From Oscillospiraceae bacterium (lineage in GTDB: Bacteria; Bacillota; Clostridia; Oscillospirales; Oscillospiraceae): a stretch of DNA of 50,901 nucleotides. The stretch is taken from the NCBI GenBank assembly GCA_017409205.1, contig JAFQTF010000037.1, forward strand, positions 1 to 50,901. Reading direction: 5' to 3'. The notes beneath the pieces were generated by a model, which was not told where the DNA came from, ran no database searches, and saw only the letters and a program-made list of their open reading frames with translations. Made by a program: the position numbers and the translations under genes. This document shows, piece after piece, positions 24,337 to 32,203 of this stretch (position 1 is the first letter of the stretch; each line of letters begins with the position of its first letter).

Positions 24337-24341
24337 AAGGG

Positions 24342-24518
24342 TTATTCATTCCAGAACAGGTCGTCGGGGTCATGGGTTTCCCGGAATTTGTTCAGGGCCA
24401 GATAGATGCCTGCCAGGAGCAGGCCCAGGGTCAGGGCAGCACTGGCGATGCTGCCCCAGGTGAAGACGATGATGGCCAGGACAACTGCCAGAAAGGCCAT
24501 CAGGATTCCTTTTCTCAC
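24342..24518 (-). CDS. 58-residue membrane protein at end of SPFH operon
   Basis: A short reading frame starts with GTG at 24518, 4 nt after the SPFH stop, with GGAG in the end of that gene as ribosome-binding site. It begins VRKGILMAFLAVVLAIIVF, continues with a second hydrophobic stretch (SAALTLGLLLAGIYLAL) and ends KFRETHDPDDLFWNE. Two membrane helices with an acidic C-terminal tail are likely. An ATG seven codons in is an alternative start. Tight coupling to the SPFH gene and the following terminator support it. No family is recognised. Confidence 0.7.
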   Translation of the reverse strand: MRKGILMAFLAVVLAIIVFTWGSIASAALTLGLLLAGIYLALNKFRETHDPDDLFWNE

Positions 24519-24522
24519 GGAA

Positions 24523-25440
24523 TTACTCCTTCACACCCTCAACAATGCCGTTTGCCATACCCACCAGACCCTGCATCTCGCTGGGGATGATGATCTTGGT
24601 GGCCTGGCCGTTGGCTACCACCTGCATGGCCTCGATGGACTTCAGCTTCAGAACAGCGTCGGTGGGAGCGTTGTCATTCAGCATAGCCAGGGAGTTGGCC
24701 AGTGCCTGCTGCACCTGACGGATGGCCTCGGCTTCACCTTCGGCCTTCAGGATGGCGGCCTGACGCTCGGCCTCTGCCTTCAGAATGGCGGCTTCCTTCT
24801 CAGCGCTGGCCCGGAGGATGGCGGATTCCTTCTCACCTTCGGCGATGAGGATGGCGGATTTCTTCTGGCCTTCGGCCTGCAGGATGGCCTGACGGCGGTC
24901 ACGCTCGGCCTTCATCTGCTTTTCCATGGAGTTCTGGATATCCTGGGGAGGCAGGATGTTCTTCAGTTCCACGCGGTTGACCTTGATGCCCCAGGGGTCG
25001 GTGGCTTCGTCCAGGATGGCGCGCATCTTGGTGTTGACCACATCACGGCTTGTCAGGGTCTGATCCAGTTCCAGGTCACCGATGATATTACGCAGAGTGG
25101 TGGCGGTGAGGGTCTCCATGGCTGCCATGGGCTGCTCCACGCCGTAGGCGTACAGCTTGGGGTCGGTGATCTGGAAGTAGACAACGGTATCGATCTGCAT
25201 GGTGACGTTGTCCTTGGTGATGACGGGCTGGGGGGGATAGTCCAGCACCTGCTCCTTCAGGCTGACCCGGCGGGCGATGCGGTCAATGAAGGGGATCTTC
25301 AGGTGCAGGCCAACGCCCTGGACACTGTGGAAGGCGCCTAGACGCTCAATGACGTATGCCCGGGACTGCTGGACCACGAAGATGTTGCGGATAATGATGA
25401 AAAATGCAATAAGGGCAATGATTAAACCTACGATCCACAT
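24523..25440 (-). CDS. SPFH/band 7 (stomatin-like) membrane protein
   Basis: The 305-residue protein has an N-terminal membrane segment (about 2-22), an SPFH/band 7 domain (YVIERLGAFHSVQGVGLHLKIP; GIKVNRVELKNI), a long Ala/Glu-rich coiled coil with five AILxAEG/A-type repeats (about 195-245), and a C-terminal helix. It resembles QmcA/stomatin. Such proteins form membrane microdomain scaffolds and are typically paired with NfeD proteins, as here: nfeD lies immediately upstream. A ribosome-binding site (GGAGG) precedes ATG 25440. Confidence 0.92.
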   Translation of the reverse strand: MWIVGLIIALIAFFIIIRNIFVVQQSRAYVIERLGAFHSVQGVGLHLKIPFIDRIARRVSLKEQVLDYPPQPVITKDNVTMQIDTVVYFQITDPKLYAYGVEQPMAAMETLTATTLRNIIGDLELDQTLTSRDVVNTKMRAILDEATDPWGIKVNRVELKNILPPQDIQNSMEKQMKAERDRRQAILQAEGQKKSAILIAEGEKESAILRASAEKEAAILKAEAERQAAILKAEGEAEAIRQVQQALANSLAMLNDNAPTDAVLKLKSIEAMQVVANGQATKIIIPSEMQGLVGMANGIVEGVKE

Positions 25441-25504
25441 AATGTTACCTCCTTAATTTCCGTTGTTCTGCAGGGGGAGGGCGCGGCCCTCCTGCTGCAT
25501 GGCA

Positions 25505-25957
25505 TCATGATACGTTTGCGGGAATTTCCACAGGCGTTACAAAGACCTTGACACCCTCGATGCGGTCGGCTTTCACCAGAGTGCCTTCGGGAATTACTTC
25601 GCCGGTGGTGCTGCGGGCAGTCCATTCCATGGATCCCAGCTTGACCTGGCCCTGGGCCCGGACATTGTCCACAGCAGTGGTCACGAGACCGGTGGAACCG
25701 ATGACGCTGTCCACATTTGTTTTTACCAGCTTGGGTGTGATGAACTTCCGAACCAGAGGCCGCAGCGATGTCAGCAAAATGGCGGACACCGCCAGGGCAA
25801 CGCCAACCTGCAGTTCCCAGGAGCCGCCCAGCAGGCAGACCACCAGAGCAGCCAGACAGCCGCCGGCAAACCACAGGGAGATCAGCGTTACGGTCATAGC
25901 CTCACCAATCAGAAAAATCACCATCATCACAAGCCAGGTGCTGATACCCCAATTCAT
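25505..25957 (-). CDS. NfeD family membrane protein
   Basis: The 150-residue protein has two or three membrane helices at residues 5-65 (WLVMMVIFLIGEAMTVTLISLWFA split into segments) and a C-terminal OB-fold NfeD domain (about 80-145) with VIGSTGLVTTAVDNVRAQGQV and the GTLVKADRIEGVKVFV end strands. The start is ATG 25957, with AGGAGG upstream; a longer reading to 26092 crosses the promoter and is rejected. NfeD partners SPFH proteins; the operon is nfeD, SPFH, then a small membrane protein. Confidence 0.88.
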   Translation of the reverse strand: MNWGISTWLVMMVIFLIGEAMTVTLISLWFAGGCLAALVVCLLGGSWELQVGVALAVSAILLTSLRPLVRKFITPKLVKTNVDSVIGSTGLVTTAVDNVRAQGQVKLGSMEWTARSTTGEVIPEGTLVKADRIEGVKVFVTPVEIPANVS

Positions 25958-25974
25958 TTTCGTTGCCTCCTTTC

Positions 25975-25986
25975 GTGAACGTTCAC
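25975..25986. promoter_or_regulatory. Perfect palindrome GTGAACGTTCAC, candidate operator
   Basis: This 12-bp perfect palindrome lies between the nfeD -10 (26009-26014) and the nfeD ribosome-binding site, a typical repressor position. The half-site GTGAAC resembles sites of LacI- or TetR-type regulators, but no regulator gene is adjacent. Confidence 0.4.
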
Positions 25987-26008
25987 TCTTTGATTGGGTT
26001 GTGACTAT

Positions 26009-26037
26009 ATGATAGCATAAAACCGGTTTCCGGTCAA
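26009..26037 (-). promoter_or_regulatory. nfeD-SPFH operon promoter
   Basis: Minus strand -35 TTGACC (26032-26037), 17-nt spacer, -10 TATCAT (26009-26014). Confidence 0.72.
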
Positions 26038-26039
26038 TT

Positions 26040-26379
26040 CGCTGAACGCACAAAAACAGGCGGTTTTGAGACATTTTACACAAATTTAACATGCAAAAAC
26101 AGATAAAACAGGGTTATTTTGCAAAATCAGTCCAATAGAGGGAAGGAAGATTTCCATTTCTTTACTTTTGCGGCTATATAATTGCATTACATGGTCAGAT
26201 GACCGTGAAATGCAAGGAAAGCCAACTTCAGGATCCCTCCGGAATCAGACCGGACAGAAGAACATTCCGGCCGGCGCAGATCCGGAAATTGTGCAGTTTT
26301 TTCGGAGATATTCAAAGAATTCAGCGGTGTTTCCATCTCCGGTCCCGGGACAGGGCAGAGAAATGATTGCTTAAAATTC
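26040..26379. other. Intergenic stretch, no gene recognised
   Basis: This roughly 340-nt divergent gap has small stems (GGTCA/TGACC near 26195; TCCGG/CCGGA near 26235) and a 68-codon open frame without a ribosome-binding site, which I take as noncoding. No known riboswitch pattern was recognised. Confidence 0.4.
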
Positions 26380-26408
26380 TTTACTTTCTCCGGATTATCC
26401 GCTATGAT
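26380..26408 (+). promoter_or_regulatory. Aldo/keto reductase promoter
   Basis: -35 TTTACT (26380-26385), 17-nt spacer, -10 TATGAT (26403-26408). Confidence 0.7.
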
Positions 26409-26432
26409 AAAAGAAAAAAACGGAGGTAGATT

Positions 26433-27563
26433 ATGAACAAGTTTTTCCCGGAGATCAAGAAAAATTTTGGCTTCGGCTGTATGCGCTTCCCCATGAAGGA
26501 TGAACGGGTGGATATTGCTGCCGTCACAGAAATGGTGGATTATTTCATGGAGGCGGGCTTCAACTATTTTGATACCGCCCGCCCTTACCACAGCGGCACC
26601 AGCGAAGGTGTGCTGAAGACCTGCCTGACATCCCGGTATCCCCGGGAAAGCTATGTGCTGACCAATAAGCTGTCCCCCACCAAGTTTGAGACTGAGGCGG
26701 ATATCCGCCCTCTGTTCGAGGATCAGCTGAAGGAATGCGGCGTGGAGTATTTCGATTTCTATCTGTTCCATGCCAATTCTGCCGAACGGCACAAGAAGTT
26801 CACCGATACCCGGGCCTATGACATTGCCCAGGAGCTGAAGGCAGAGGGTAAGATCCGCCATGTGGGCATGTCCTTCCATGACAGCGCCCGGGTGCTGGAG
26901 AAGATCCTCACCGACCGGCCGGAGATCGAAGTGGTGCAGCTGCAGCTGAACTATGTGGACTGGGATGATCCCCAGGTCCAGGCCCGGAAGTGCTACGAGG
27001 TCTGTAAAAAGCACGGCAAACCCGTGCTGGTGATGGAGCCCGTCAAGGGCGGCACTCTGGTGAACCTGCCGGAGAAGGCCCTGAAGGAGCTGAAGGGCGT
27101 CAGCCCTGCCAATTATGCCATCCGGTTTGCAGCCTCCTGGCCCAACGTGGCCATGGTGCTCTCCGGCATGAGCAACATGGAGCAGATGGTGGACAATGTG
27201 TCCTTCATGAAGGACTTCCAGCCCCTGACCTACGCTGAGGAGCAGGTCATCGAGCGGGTCCGCTCCATTTACCAGACCTTCAACCGGATTCCCTGCACCG
27301 GCTGCAGATACTGCGTGGATGGGTGCTATGGAAAGATCAACATTCCTGAGGTCTTTGCCTGCATGAATGATGTGCTGGAAGGCAAGGAAGGTGCTGAAGA
27401 GCGTTACAGAGCCCTGGAGCGGGGCGCTGACCGCTGCATCGGCTGCGATATGTGCAGCCATGTCTGTCCCCAGGGACTGAACATCCGGATGCTGATGAAC
27501 CAGATCAGTGAAAGCTTCTGGGAGCATACCGCCAAGCACCCCACCAGCAGGACAAAAGCATGA
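26433..27563 (+). CDS. Aldo/keto reductase with two [4Fe-4S] motifs
   Basis: The 376-residue protein joins an aldo/keto reductase barrel (residues 1-280) to a ferredoxin-like tail. The AKR tetrad is present: Asp and Tyr in NYFDTARPYH, Lys in VLTNKLSP and His in FYLFHAN. The tail has CTGCRYCVDGC (about 288-298) and CIGCDMCSHVCP (about 334-345), enough for two [4Fe-4S] clusters. This architecture is common in anaerobes; the substrate is unknown and the clusters suggest ferredoxin-linked electron flow. Single-gene unit with GGAGG and a promoter. Confidence 0.9.
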   Translation: MNKFFPEIKKNFGFGCMRFPMKDERVDIAAVTEMVDYFMEAGFNYFDTARPYHSGTSEGVLKTCLTSRYPRESYVLTNKLSPTKFETEADIRPLFEDQLKECGVEYFDFYLFHANSAERHKKFTDTRAYDIAQELKAEGKIRHVGMSFHDSARVLEKILTDRPEIEVVQLQLNYVDWDDPQVQARKCYEVCKKHGKPVLVMEPVKGGTLVNLPEKALKELKGVSPANYAIRFAASWPNVAMVLSGMSNMEQMVDNVSFMKDFQPLTYAEEQVIERVRSIYQTFNRIPCTGCRYCVDGCYGKINIPEVFACMNDVLEGKEGAEERYRALERGADRCIGCDMCSHVCPQGLNIRMLMNQISESFWEHTAKHPTSRTKA

Positions 27564-27570
27564 TATACAG

Positions 27571-27608
27571 GCCGCCGGAAGTGGGTTTCCGGCGGCTTCC
27601 ATTATTTT
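27571..27608 (+). terminator. Aldo/keto reductase terminator
   Basis: 10-bp stem GCCGCCGGAA/TTCCGGCGGC with a 6-nt loop, then TTCCATTATTTT. Confidence 0.75.
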
Positions 27609-27657
27609 CATAATACTTTAATATTATTCGTATAATTTGTGTTTACAGGACTTTCCA

Positions 27658-27686
27658 TTGACGAAAAGTTTGAATTATGCTACACT
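27658..27686 (+). promoter_or_regulatory. Promoter of cell-wall anchored protein gene
   Basis: -35 TTGACG (27658-27663), 17-nt spacer, -10 TACACT (27681-27686). Confidence 0.7.
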
Positions 27687-27748
27687 CCTGCGTGATGCGG
27701 ATATCACGGCTCTTCCGCGGAATCCCATTCATTCAGGAGGAACTATCC

Positions 27749-29209
27749 ATGCAAAAAAACACCCTTTTCCGCCGGGGCATCAGCTTGCTGCTGGCGCTGG
27801 CCCTGCTGCCGGCGGGGCAGGTCCGCGCCGCTGAAAGTGATGGACTCTGTCCCCACCACCCCGGTCACACCGCCGACTGCGGTTATGCAGCCACCGGCGA
27901 ATGTAACCATGTCTGCACCGCCGATACCGGCTGCATCACCGTCTGCTGTGCCCATGTTCATGTCGGCACCTGCTATGATGGGGAGGGCCGCCTGATCTGC
28001 GCCCATGTCTGCACCGATACCCCTGACTGCTATACCCCGGTCATCGACTGCCTGCATACCCTGCATGGCAGCTGCGGCCATGCCGAGGGAAAGGACTGCG
28101 CCTTTGCGGTAAACGGCTGTCCCCAGTGTGAGGCAGTGGAACTGAAGGGCACCGATGTGGTGCTGAATGACGGCACGGAATATGTCTATACCGGTCAGGA
28201 GATCAAGCCCCATATCACCGTCACGGTGGACAGCGCTGTTCTGGTGGAAGGGGAGCATTATACAGTCTCCTATACCGACAACATCGGCGCCGGTATCGGA
28301 ACTGTCAGCGTCACCGGTATCCCGGAGGGGGGCTTCAGGGGCACCGTTACCCTGCCGTTTACCATCGTCAAAGCGCCCGATACCCCGGAATTCACTCTGG
28401 TGGAGCTGAAGGGAACGGATGTGACTGTTGAAGGCACCGAGTTTGTCTATACCGGCAGCGCCATTGAGCCTTCCGTTACGGTAACGGTGGATGGCAGTAT
28501 CCTTACCGCCGGGAAGGACTATACCCTTACCTATTCCAACAATGTGCAGCCCGGCACGGCTTCCCTGACAGTCACCGGCATTGCCACCGCCAGCGAGACG
28601 GTGGGCTATACCGGAGAAGTTGTGATTGCCTTCACCATCGTAATGCCCACCGAGCCTGAGAACCCCACCGAGCCGGAGAACCCCACCGAGCCGGAGAACC
28701 CCACCGAGCCGGAGGATCCCACGGAGCCGGAGAATCCCACCGAGCCGGAGGACCCCACGGAACCGGAGAACCCCACCGACCCTTCTCAGCCCGAGGATAC
28801 AGAGCCGGAGGAACCCGATCCCTTCGATTACCGGATCACCAAAGGCAGCGGCAGCCGCTGGAGCCTGAAGAGCGGTAAGGATCTGGTGTTCACTGTCAAT
28901 GCCGATACCGATGACATCACCGCCATTCGCATCGACGGCAAGAAGCTGGGCACTGCCCATTACCGGCTGGGGGACAAGGGTACCGTCACCCTGAAAAACA
29001 GCTTTCTGGATAAGCTGACCATCGGTACCCACAGGATCACCCTGGTGTTTGCCGACGGCGAAGCGGAAGGGACCTTCCGGGTAATGCCGGAGGCAGATCC
29101 CACCAATCCGGCCACGGGAGACAGCATCGGCCGCTGGGCCGTGACCATGGTGCTGTCCATGGCCGGGGCTGTTGCCCTGCTGATCCTGGGCAGGAAAAAG
29201 CGTGCATAA
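27749..29209 (+). CDS. Cys-rich, wall-anchored surface protein
   Basis: This 486-residue exported protein has a signal peptide (about 1-28, ending VRAAE), a region very rich in Cys and His (about 32-130; for example ECNHVCTADTGC and ICAHVCTDTPDC repeated), and two similar beta domains (each starting VELKGTDV, with YVYTG or FVYTG and YTVSYTDN or YTLTYSNN). A Pro/Glu/Thr linker of TEPENP/TEPEDP repeats follows, then another domain and a sortase-type end: NPATGD, a hydrophobic helix and RKKRA. It is probably attached to peptidoglycan by sortase. GGAGG lies before ATG 27749. The ligand is unknown. Confidence 0.85.
   Translation: MQKNTLFRRGISLLLALALLPAGQVRAAESDGLCPHHPGHTADCGYAATGECNHVCTADTGCITVCCAHVHVGTCYDGEGRLICAHVCTDTPDCYTPVIDCLHTLHGSCGHAEGKDCAFAVNGCPQCEAVELKGTDVVLNDGTEYVYTGQEIKPHITVTVDSAVLVEGEHYTVSYTDNIGAGIGTVSVTGIPEGGFRGTVTLPFTIVKAPDTPEFTLVELKGTDVTVEGTEFVYTGSAIEPSVTVTVDGSILTAGKDYTLTYSNNVQPGTASLTVTGIATASETVGYTGEVVIAFTIVMPTEPENPTEPENPTEPENPTEPEDPTEPENPTEPEDPTEPENPTDPSQPEDTEPEEPDPFDYRITKGSGSRWSLKSGKDLVFTVNADTDDITAIRIDGKKLGTAHYRLGDKGTVTLKNSFLDKLTIGTHRITLVFADGEAEGTFRVMPEADPTNPATGDSIGRWAVTMVLSMAGAVALLILGRKKRA
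28653..28790 (+). repeat. TEPENP/TEPEDP-coding tandem repeat
   Basis: About seven 18-nt units encode TEPENP or TEPEDP in the linker of the surface protein. Such repeats can vary in number by slippage. Confidence 0.8.
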
Positions 29210-29217
29210 GGAATTAT

Positions 29218-29247
29218 CCCCGGAAGCCCGGCTTCCGGGGGTTTTTC
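29218..29247 (+). terminator. Terminator of surface protein gene
   Basis: 10-bp stem CCCCGGAAGC/GCTTCCGGGG, loop CCG, then GTTTTT. Confidence 0.9.
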
Positions 29248-29301
29248 TGTTCTGCGCCGGCATGACCCTGCATAGACTGCCAAAGACAAGGAGGGATGGA
29301 C

Positions 29302-29562
29302 ATGGGGGAAGAGCATCTGCCTCACAAGCTGAGTCTGGAGGAGCGAAAGAAGCTGACCATGACCGGTGTGACGGAGGTGGTCAGCTTTGAGGACGGCGCA
29401 GTGGTGCTGCGTACGGCGCTGGGAACGCTGGTGGTGCAGGGTCAGGGACTGCAGCTGAAGACCCTGTCTCTGGAGGGCGGCCAGGTGGCAGTGGAGGGGA
29501 CCGTCAGCGCCCTAAGCTATGAGGAACCCCGGCTGGCCGGCTGGCGGCGGTTGCTGGGATGA
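29302..29562 (+). CDS. yabP: Sporulation protein YabP
   Basis: The 86-residue protein matches YabP, needed in Bacillus for spore coat or cortex formation in the mother cell. Seen: HKLSLEERKKLTMTGVTEVVSFEDG, split as LSLEERKKL, TMTGVTEV and SFEDGAVVLRT, then GTLVVQGQGLQLKTLSLEGGQV, the typical YabP beta structure. ATG 29302 is chosen because AAGGAGGG lies six bases before it; an ATG at 29296 is closer than usual. It overlaps yabQ by 4 nt (ATGA). The gene order with yabQ, divIC and the S1 protein repeats Bacillus synteny. Confidence 0.92.
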   Translation: MGEEHLPHKLSLEERKKLTMTGVTEVVSFEDGAVVLRTALGTLVVQGQGLQLKTLSLEGGQVAVEGTVSALSYEEPRLAGWRRLLG

Positions 29563-30290
29563 CGGCGCCGGAGACCGCCTTCCGGCGGCTGCTGGCAGGT
29601 ATCCTGCTGGGTGCAGCTCTGGGAGTCTGGCATGGGTTTCTCCGGCCACCAGGTGAAAAACACCGGGCTTTCTGCGACCTGCTATTTGTGCTGGGTGGTG
29701 CAGCGGCGTGGCTGTATCTGATGTTCGGCATTTGCCGGGGGGACATCCGGATCTGGGGATACTGCGGTCTGCTGGCGGGCTGCCTTTTCTGGGAAAGCAC
29801 CCTTGGCCGGGGGCTGCAGCCGCTTTTTTTCCTGTTTTGGAGAGGAATGGCGGCAATCCGGAAAATTATTTTGTTTTTTCCCAAAAAAATTTTTAGAAAA
29901 CTGAAAATTTTATTTGCATCTTGGAAAAAATGGGTTACAATAAGATGGAGTAACCGTCGGCACTTCCGGCGGGCATCCGGAGGTACCCTACATGGCAGAA
30001 CGGGCAAATCCCTTTCGCAATATCAAATTCATCGTTCGGCCCGGTCCGCGGAAGCTGAAGATTCTCCTCTTCGCACTGATTCTGGCCTGCACCGCCGCAC
30101 TGATCGCTCTGGGCGTGGTACGCAGCCGTATTCAGCAGCAGACTCAGCAGGCGCTGGATCAGGCGGCTACCCTGGAACAGGAGAACGCCGAACTGGAAGA
30201 GAAAAAAGAGAAGCTGGATTCCAGCAGCGGCATCAAGGACATCGCCAGAGAAGAACTGGGTCTTGTGGACCCGGATACCATTATTATTGA
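29559..30290 (+). CDS. yabQ: Spore cortex protein YabQ, with uncertain end
   Basis: YabQ is a sporulation membrane protein. The first 115 residues look right: several hydrophobic segments (FRRLLAGILLGAALGVWHG; FVLGGAAAWLYLMFGI; WGYCGLLAGCLFWES). After about residue 145 the reading is an Arg/Ser-rich shadow of divIC, which starts at 29992; the open frame then overlaps divIC by 299 nt because no stop occurs. Either a natural stop was lost, a frameshift is present near the A/T-rich run at 29870-29925, or the tail is real. The gene start overlaps yabP (ATGA). Confidence 0.7.
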   Translation: MTAPETAFRRLLAGILLGAALGVWHGFLRPPGEKHRAFCDLLFVLGGAAAWLYLMFGICRGDIRIWGYCGLLAGCLFWESTLGRGLQPLFFLFWRGMAAIRKIILFFPKKIFRKLKILFASWKKWVTIRWSNRRHFRRASGGTLHGRTGKSLSQYQIHRSARSAEAEDSPLRTDSGLHRRTDRSGRGTQPYSAADSAGAGSGGYPGTGERRTGREKREAGFQQRHQGHRQRRTGSCGPGYHYY

Positions 30291-30303
30291 CCCGAACAGC
30301 TAA
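29992..30303 (+). CDS. divIC: Septum formation initiator (DivIC/FtsB family)
   Basis: The 103-residue protein has a cytoplasmic basic N-terminus, one membrane helix (about 24-42, LKILLFALILACTAALIAL), a coiled coil rich in Gln/Glu (about 45-80) and the C-terminal GIKDIAREELGLVDPDT that marks DivIC/FtsB. It helps assemble the division septum, together with FtsL and FtsQ. GGAGG lies before ATG 29992. It stands between yabQ and the S1 gene as in Bacillus. Confidence 0.9.
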   Translation: MAERANPFRNIKFIVRPGPRKLKILLFALILACTAALIALGVVRSRIQQQTQQALDQAATLEQENAELEEKKEKLDSSSGIKDIAREELGLVDPDTIIIDPNS

Positions 30304-30327
30304 TAAATGGAGGAAGCAGAACAAACT

Positions 30328-30867
30328 ATGGAGTTAACCGTTGGAACCGTATTAGAAGGTAAAGTAAAGTCCATCACCAATTTTGGTGCATTCGTTGCCC
30401 TGCCGGAAAATAAGACCGGCATGGTACATATTTCCGAGGTGGCCAATGCCTATGTCAGCGATATCCGTCAGCACCTGACCGAAGGCCAGGATGTAAAGGT
30501 TATGGTCATCGGATGTGAAAACGGTAAGATCAATCTGTCCATCAAGCGGCTGGAGCCCAGGCCCCAGCGGGAAAACACCGGCCGGCCCAATAATTTCCGC
30601 GGCAATGGCGGCACCGGCGCACCCCGCCGGGAGGGCGGCAGCTTCCAGAAGGATGCAGACCAGCCCCAGACCCATGGCTACGGCCAGAACCGGGGCGGCA
30701 ATAACCAGAGTCAGAACCGTCCCCAGCGCGCACCCGTGCAGCCTGCAGCTCCCAAGACTGCTGACCAGCTGTTCGAGGAAAAGCTGAAGGCCTTCATGAC
30801 CGAATCCGACTCCAAACTCTCCTCCATGATTGCAGAACACCGCCCCAAGAGCAGAAGAAGAAGATAA
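30328..30867 (+). CDS. yabR: S1 RNA-binding domain protein (YabR-like)
   Basis: The 179-residue protein begins with an S1 domain (about 1-75): VGTVLEGKVKSITNFGAFVAL, HISEVANAYVSDI, KVMVIGCENGKINLSIKRL. A low-complexity Gly/Asn/Gln/Arg/Pro linker (75-145) follows and a short helical end (ADQLFEEKLKAFMTES) closes with a basic SRRRR. It resembles YabR, encoded next to divIC in Bacillus. ATG 30328 gives the family start; the GGAGGA site is about 12 nt away, and ATG 30307 has no site. Binding to the ribosome or RNA is inferred from the domain. Confidence 0.88.
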   Translation: MELTVGTVLEGKVKSITNFGAFVALPENKTGMVHISEVANAYVSDIRQHLTEGQDVKVMVIGCENGKINLSIKRLEPRPQRENTGRPNNFRGNGGTGAPRREGGSFQKDADQPQTHGYGQNRGGNNQSQNRPQRAPVQPAAPKTADQLFEEKLKAFMTESDSKLSSMIAEHRPKSRRRR

Positions 30868-30876
30868 TCCTCCCAA

Positions 30877-30907
30877 CAGGCTGCTGCACACGCAGCGGCC
30901 TGTTTTT
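30877..30907 (+). terminator. Terminator of yabP-yabR operon
   Basis: 10-bp stem CAGGCTGCTG/CAGCGGCCTG (one G-T pair) followed by T5. Confidence 0.8.
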
Positions 30908-30940
30908 CGCAGAACCAATTCTGCCCCGGAGGTGAATGTT

Positions 30941-31639
30941 ATGTCAACTGTTGTAATTACCGGCGGATCCCGGGGGATCGGTGCAGCAGCGGCGGAACTG
31001 TTTGCCGCAAAGGGCCACCGGGTCTATATTTTTTATACCCAAAATGAAACTGCCGCCCGGGCTGTGGCCGAAAAGACCGGCGCCATACCCATCTGCTGCG
31101 ATGTGTCCGACGGCGATGCCGTCAGAGCCGCCTTTGCCCGGATCCCGGATGTGGATATCCTGATCTGCAATGCCGGTATTTCCCATTACGGCCTTATGAG
31201 CATGATGTCGGAAAGGGACTGGGACCGGCTCTTTGCCGTGAATGTCAAGGGCGTCTATCACTGCGTTAACGCTGCCATGCCCATGTTCCTGAAAAAACAG
31301 CGGGGCTGCGTCATTACTGTGTCCAGCATGTGGGGCCGGGTGGGCGCTTCCTGCGAGGCGGCCTATTCTGCCACCAAGGGAGCCATCATTGCCCTGACCA
31401 AGGCCCTGGCCAAGGAGCTGGGCCCCAGCGGCATCCGGGTGAACTGCGTAGCCCCCGGCGTGATCCTGACGGATATGTGCGCCCATTTTGACGAGGAAAC
31501 ACTGGCGGAACTGGCGGAGGAAGCTGCCATCGGCCGCAACGGCAACCCCATGGATGTGGCAAGAGCCATGGAATATCTCAGTGAAGCTGATTTTGTCACC
31601 GGACATATCCTGAATGTGGACGGCGGATTCGCAATATAA
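30941..31639 (+). CDS. SDR family oxidoreductase (FabG-like)
   Basis: The 232-residue protein is a classical short-chain dehydrogenase: TGGSRGIGAAAAELF for NAD(P) binding, NAGIS (structural), SSMWG with the catalytic Ser, and YSATKGA with the Tyr and Lys. The end NVDGGFAI is typical of FabG-like enzymes. It could be a 3-oxoacyl-ACP reductase, but its position by rpiB, away from fatty-acid genes, leaves the substrate open. GGAGGTG precedes ATG 30941; a longer reading from 30830 is rejected. Confidence 0.88.
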   Translation: MSTVVITGGSRGIGAAAAELFAAKGHRVYIFYTQNETAARAVAEKTGAIPICCDVSDGDAVRAAFARIPDVDILICNAGISHYGLMSMMSERDWDRLFAVNVKGVYHCVNAAMPMFLKKQRGCVITVSSMWGRVGASCEAAYSATKGAIIALTKALAKELGPSGIRVNCVAPGVILTDMCAHFDEETLAELAEEAAIGRNGNPMDVARAMEYLSEADFVTGHILNVDGGFAI

Positions 31640-31663
31640 AAATAACACAAAGGAGAAAATACT

Positions 31664-32104
31664 ATGAAAATCTCTATCGGCTGTGACCACGGCGCACTGG
31701 CGCTGAAGAACAAGATGGTCGCCCATCTGACTGCCCGGGGCCATGAAGTCGTGGACTTCGGCACTCATACCCCCGACAGCTGCGATTACCCCGAGTTTGC
31801 TGCTGCAGCCGCCCGGGCTGTGGCCTCCGGCGAATGTGAGAAGGGCATTGTGCTGTGCACCACCGGCATCGGTGTGTCCATCTCCGCCAACAAGGTGGAT
31901 GGCATCCGCTGCGCCCTGCTGAGCGATGTCTGGTCCGCAAAGATGACCCGCCTCCACAACGATACCAACATGATGGCCATGGGCGCCGGCGTGGTGGGCG
32001 AGAACCTGGCACTGGAAATCGCTGATACCTGGCTGGGTACCGAATTCTCCGGGGATGCCCGTCATCAGCGCCGCATCGACAAGGTCATGGCTCTGGAAAA
32101 GTAA
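31664..32104 (+). CDS. rpiB: Ribose-5-phosphate isomerase B
   Basis: RpiB interconverts ribose-5-phosphate and ribulose-5-phosphate in the pentose phosphate pathway. The 146-residue length is typical. Seen: IGCDHGALALKN at the start, DFGTHTPDSCDYPEFA, LCTTGIGVSISANKV (about 65-79), and HNDTNMMAMGAGVVG. AAAGGAG precedes the ATG. It is 24 nt after the SDR and shares a terminator, so they are likely cotranscribed. A LacAB-type sugar isomerase is a remote alternative. Confidence 0.93.
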   Translation: MKISIGCDHGALALKNKMVAHLTARGHEVVDFGTHTPDSCDYPEFAAAAARAVASGECEKGIVLCTTGIGVSISANKVDGIRCALLSDVWSAKMTRLHNDTNMMAMGAGVVGENLALEIADTWLGTEFSGDARHQRRIDKVMALEK

Positions 32105-32146
32105 ACAGAAACAGGCTGCCCTCAGGCAGGTGTTCGTAAAACAGTG

Positions 32147-32184
32147 AATGGAGCGTATCGGTATCGATACGCTCCATTTTTTAT
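32147..32184 (+). terminator. rpiB terminator
   Basis: 14-bp stem AATGGAGCGTATCG/CGATACGCTCCATT with a GTAT loop, then TTTTTA. Confidence 0.92.
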
Positions 32185-32203
32185 ATTGCCAATTGAAATT
32201 GGT

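Noticed and set aside
26168-26374. 68-codon open frame in the AKR upstream gap
   Set aside because: No ribosome-binding site and no domain; composition is unlike the neighbours.
29250-29300. Sigma-E type promoter before yabP
   Set aside because: CATAGACT weakly resembles a sigma-E -10, but no matching -35 was found at the right spacing.
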